Shown piece by piece: positions 6,153 through 7,325 of a stretch of 7,325 bases of DNA. How positions within the stretch are numbered: the stretch's first letter is position 1; each line of letters begins with the position of its first letter. Under the pieces are notes generated by a model. It had not been told where the DNA came from. It worked only from the letters and a program-made list of their open reading frames with translations, and did no database searches. The DNA lies in the NCBI GenBank assembly GCA_023434205.1, contig JAEYTB010000287.1, positions 1 to 7,325 on the forward strand, written 5' to 3'. The position numbers and the translations under genes were made by a program. This DNA is from Planctomycetota bacterium. Lineage in GTDB: Bacteria > Planctomycetota > Phycisphaerae > Phycisphaerales > UBA1924.

Positions 6153-7325
6153 CTACGCGGAGGCCCGCCCGAAGCACGCCCACGCTTCCGCTTCCGTAAC
6201 CGCCTGCCCGGGCGCGATCTGCGCCGCCTCCCCGTCACCGGGCCTCCGCCGGTGGACCGCCGCCTGCACGCTGTCCCCGGGGTCGGGCCGCACCACCGGC
6301 GCATCCGACCCGAACAACAACCCCTCACCGGGCCTCAACCCCGAGTCGATCAGCTCCCGCAGCGGCAGCACCCGCTCAAGGCGATGGGGCACGTGGCGTT
6401 TGAGCGCCTCGATATCTGCCAGGAGGTGGCACGGCTGAACGCTCGCCACGACCCCCAGCCGCGCGAACCGCGCCACATCAGCCGCATCAACCAGCTCGCA
6501 GTGCTCGGCCCGCACCCGCGCCCCGCGCACACCTCCGCGCTGCGCCGCCTCCACGCCATCGAGCACCGCGCGCACCGCCCCATCCCCGATCGCGTGAACC
6601 GCCAGCCCCACGCCCAGGTGCGCGGTGCGCTCCACCGCCGCCCGCACCGCCGCGGCATCTGCGATCACCTTCCCCTGCGGGTACTCCGGCATCGGGTCCG
6701 CGTACGGGTGCAGCATCCACGCCGTCCGGCTGTTGAGCGTCCCATCCGCGAACAGCTTCGCCCCCTCCAGCCTCACCCGTCCCGAGGTGTACGCGCCCGC
6801 CCGCCCGACCTCCGCCTCGATCGCCTCCAACGGCGCGAAGAGCCGCACCGACACCGTCAGCTCGCCCGCGCGCTCCATCTCCGCCAGCATCGGCCCCAGC
6901 CAGGCCGGCGCGAACAGGTCGTGAACCTCCGTAAACCCATGCCGCGCAAGGTCCTGCACGGCCGCCGGCAGCATCGCCCGCCACTGCGCCCGCGTCGGCT
7001 CCGGCGCCGCGTTCCACGCCTGGTACGCCGCCGCTTCCAGCAGCACGCCCGTCGGCTCCCCATCGCTCCCGCGGCAGACTACCCCGCCCGCCGGCTCATC
7101 CCCAATCACGCGCGACAACTCCAGCGCCCGTGTGCTCACCGCCACCGCGTGATGATCGAACGACATCACCACGCAGGCCCGGCCCCCGCACGCGCGGTCC
7201 ATTTCAGCCATCGTCGGCCACCGCCGCTCCTCCCACCCCTCGACGCGCGCCCCCGACGCGAGCACCCACCGGCCTGGCTCCACCCCCCGCGCCGCCCCCG
7301 CGAGCAGCTCCAGACACTCCCCCAC
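6153..7325 (-). CDS. YtcJ-like amidohydrolase, 5' end beyond the window
   Basis: This is a partial gene: 390 residues to the stop, with the N-terminus (including the expected PGFIDxHxH metal motif) outside the window. Counting from the edge, recognised family blocks are FDHHAVAVST (56-65), GAKLFADGTLNSRTA (188-202, with the conserved Lys190), VHAIGDGAV (243-251), RAEHCEL (272-278), VASVQPCH (293-300) and FGSDAPVVRPDP (338-349, Asp341). These metal and active-site features are intact, so the TIM-barrel is probably functional. The substrate is unknown; relatives hydrolyse N-acyl or cyclic amides, or are annotated as exoenzyme regulators. The protein stops at WACFGRASA, without the usual C-terminal G-x-L-x-x-G-x-x-AD-x-x-V block. 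The GTG at the very edge is in frame but too far into the domain to be the start. phhA starts 79 nt downstream. Confidence 0.88.
   Translation of the reverse strand: MGECLELLAGAARGVEPGRWVLASGARVEGWEERRWPTMAEMDRACGGRACVVMSFDHHAVAVSTRALELSRVIGDEPAGGVVCRGSDGEPTGVLLEAAAYQAWNAAPEPTRAQWRAMLPAAVQDLARHGFTEVHDLFAPAWLGPMLAEMERAGELTVSVRLFAPLEAIEAEVGRAGAYTSGRVRLEGAKLFADGTLNSRTAWMLHPYADPMPEYPQGKVIADAAAVRAAVERTAHLGVGLAVHAIGDGAVRAVLDGVEAAQRGGVRGARVRAEHCELVDAADVARFARLGVVASVQPCHLLADIEALKRHVPHRLERVLPLRELIDSGLRPGEGLLFGSDAPVVRPDPGDSVQAAVHRRRPGDGEAAQIAPGQAVTEAEAWACFGRASA

Noticed and set aside
7323..7325. GTG at the window edge as the amidohydrolase start
   Set aside because: The first residues already lie well inside the amidohydrolase fold and the N-terminal metal-binding motif is missing, so the gene continues beyond the edge.

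Overview
This 7.3 kb window is very GC-rich chromosomal DNA, with third codon positions almost all G or C. It carries one tRNA gene and six protein genes in a compact layout. The envelope features (a lipoprotein signal, a Tat-type motif and HtrA-type secreted proteases) suggest a Gram-negative-type bacterium. Composition, the tRNA without an encoded CCA and the multi-PDZ HtrA would fit Planctomycetota (perhaps Phycisphaerae), but this is inference and no marker gene here proves it.

Layout. A tRNA-Gln(CUG) gene lies on the minus strand at the left edge (4-74). A 194-base spacer with two hairpins separates it from a plus-strand pair spaced by 31 bases. The first gene of the pair is an HtrA/Deg serine protease lipoprotein with an intact His-Asp-Ser triad and four PDZ domains (269-2410). 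The second is a secreted protein with the same protease fold but no catalytic triad and no histidine at all (2442-3293). Convergent to them, only 7 bases away, is a membrane-anchored calcineurin-like phosphoesterase on the minus strand (3301-4500). Divergent from that, with almost no intergenic space, is a small GNAT acetyltransferase (4520-4987). A 117-base convergent spacer with an imperfect inverted repeat and a degenerate CTCCGTG tandem repeat follows. Next is a minus-strand phenylalanine 4-hydroxylase (5105-6073) with a perfect Shine-Dalgarno sequence and a TATAAT box. The right edge holds the C-terminal part of a YtcJ-like amidohydrolase (6153-7325), whose 5' end is outside the window.

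Functional links. The only clear functional unit is the protease/pseudoprotease pair, probably one operon for envelope protein quality control in which the inactive paralogue could act as a regulator or scaffold. The other genes look like ordinary single-gene units: envelope phosphoester hydrolysis, acyl transfer, Phe to Tyr conversion, and amide or related hydrolysis. I see no CRISPR array, insertion sequence, phage or defence genes. The points most worth a second look are the triad-less HtrA paralogue, the short C-terminus of the amidohydrolase, and the polytopic anchor with an internal Tat motif on the phosphoesterase.
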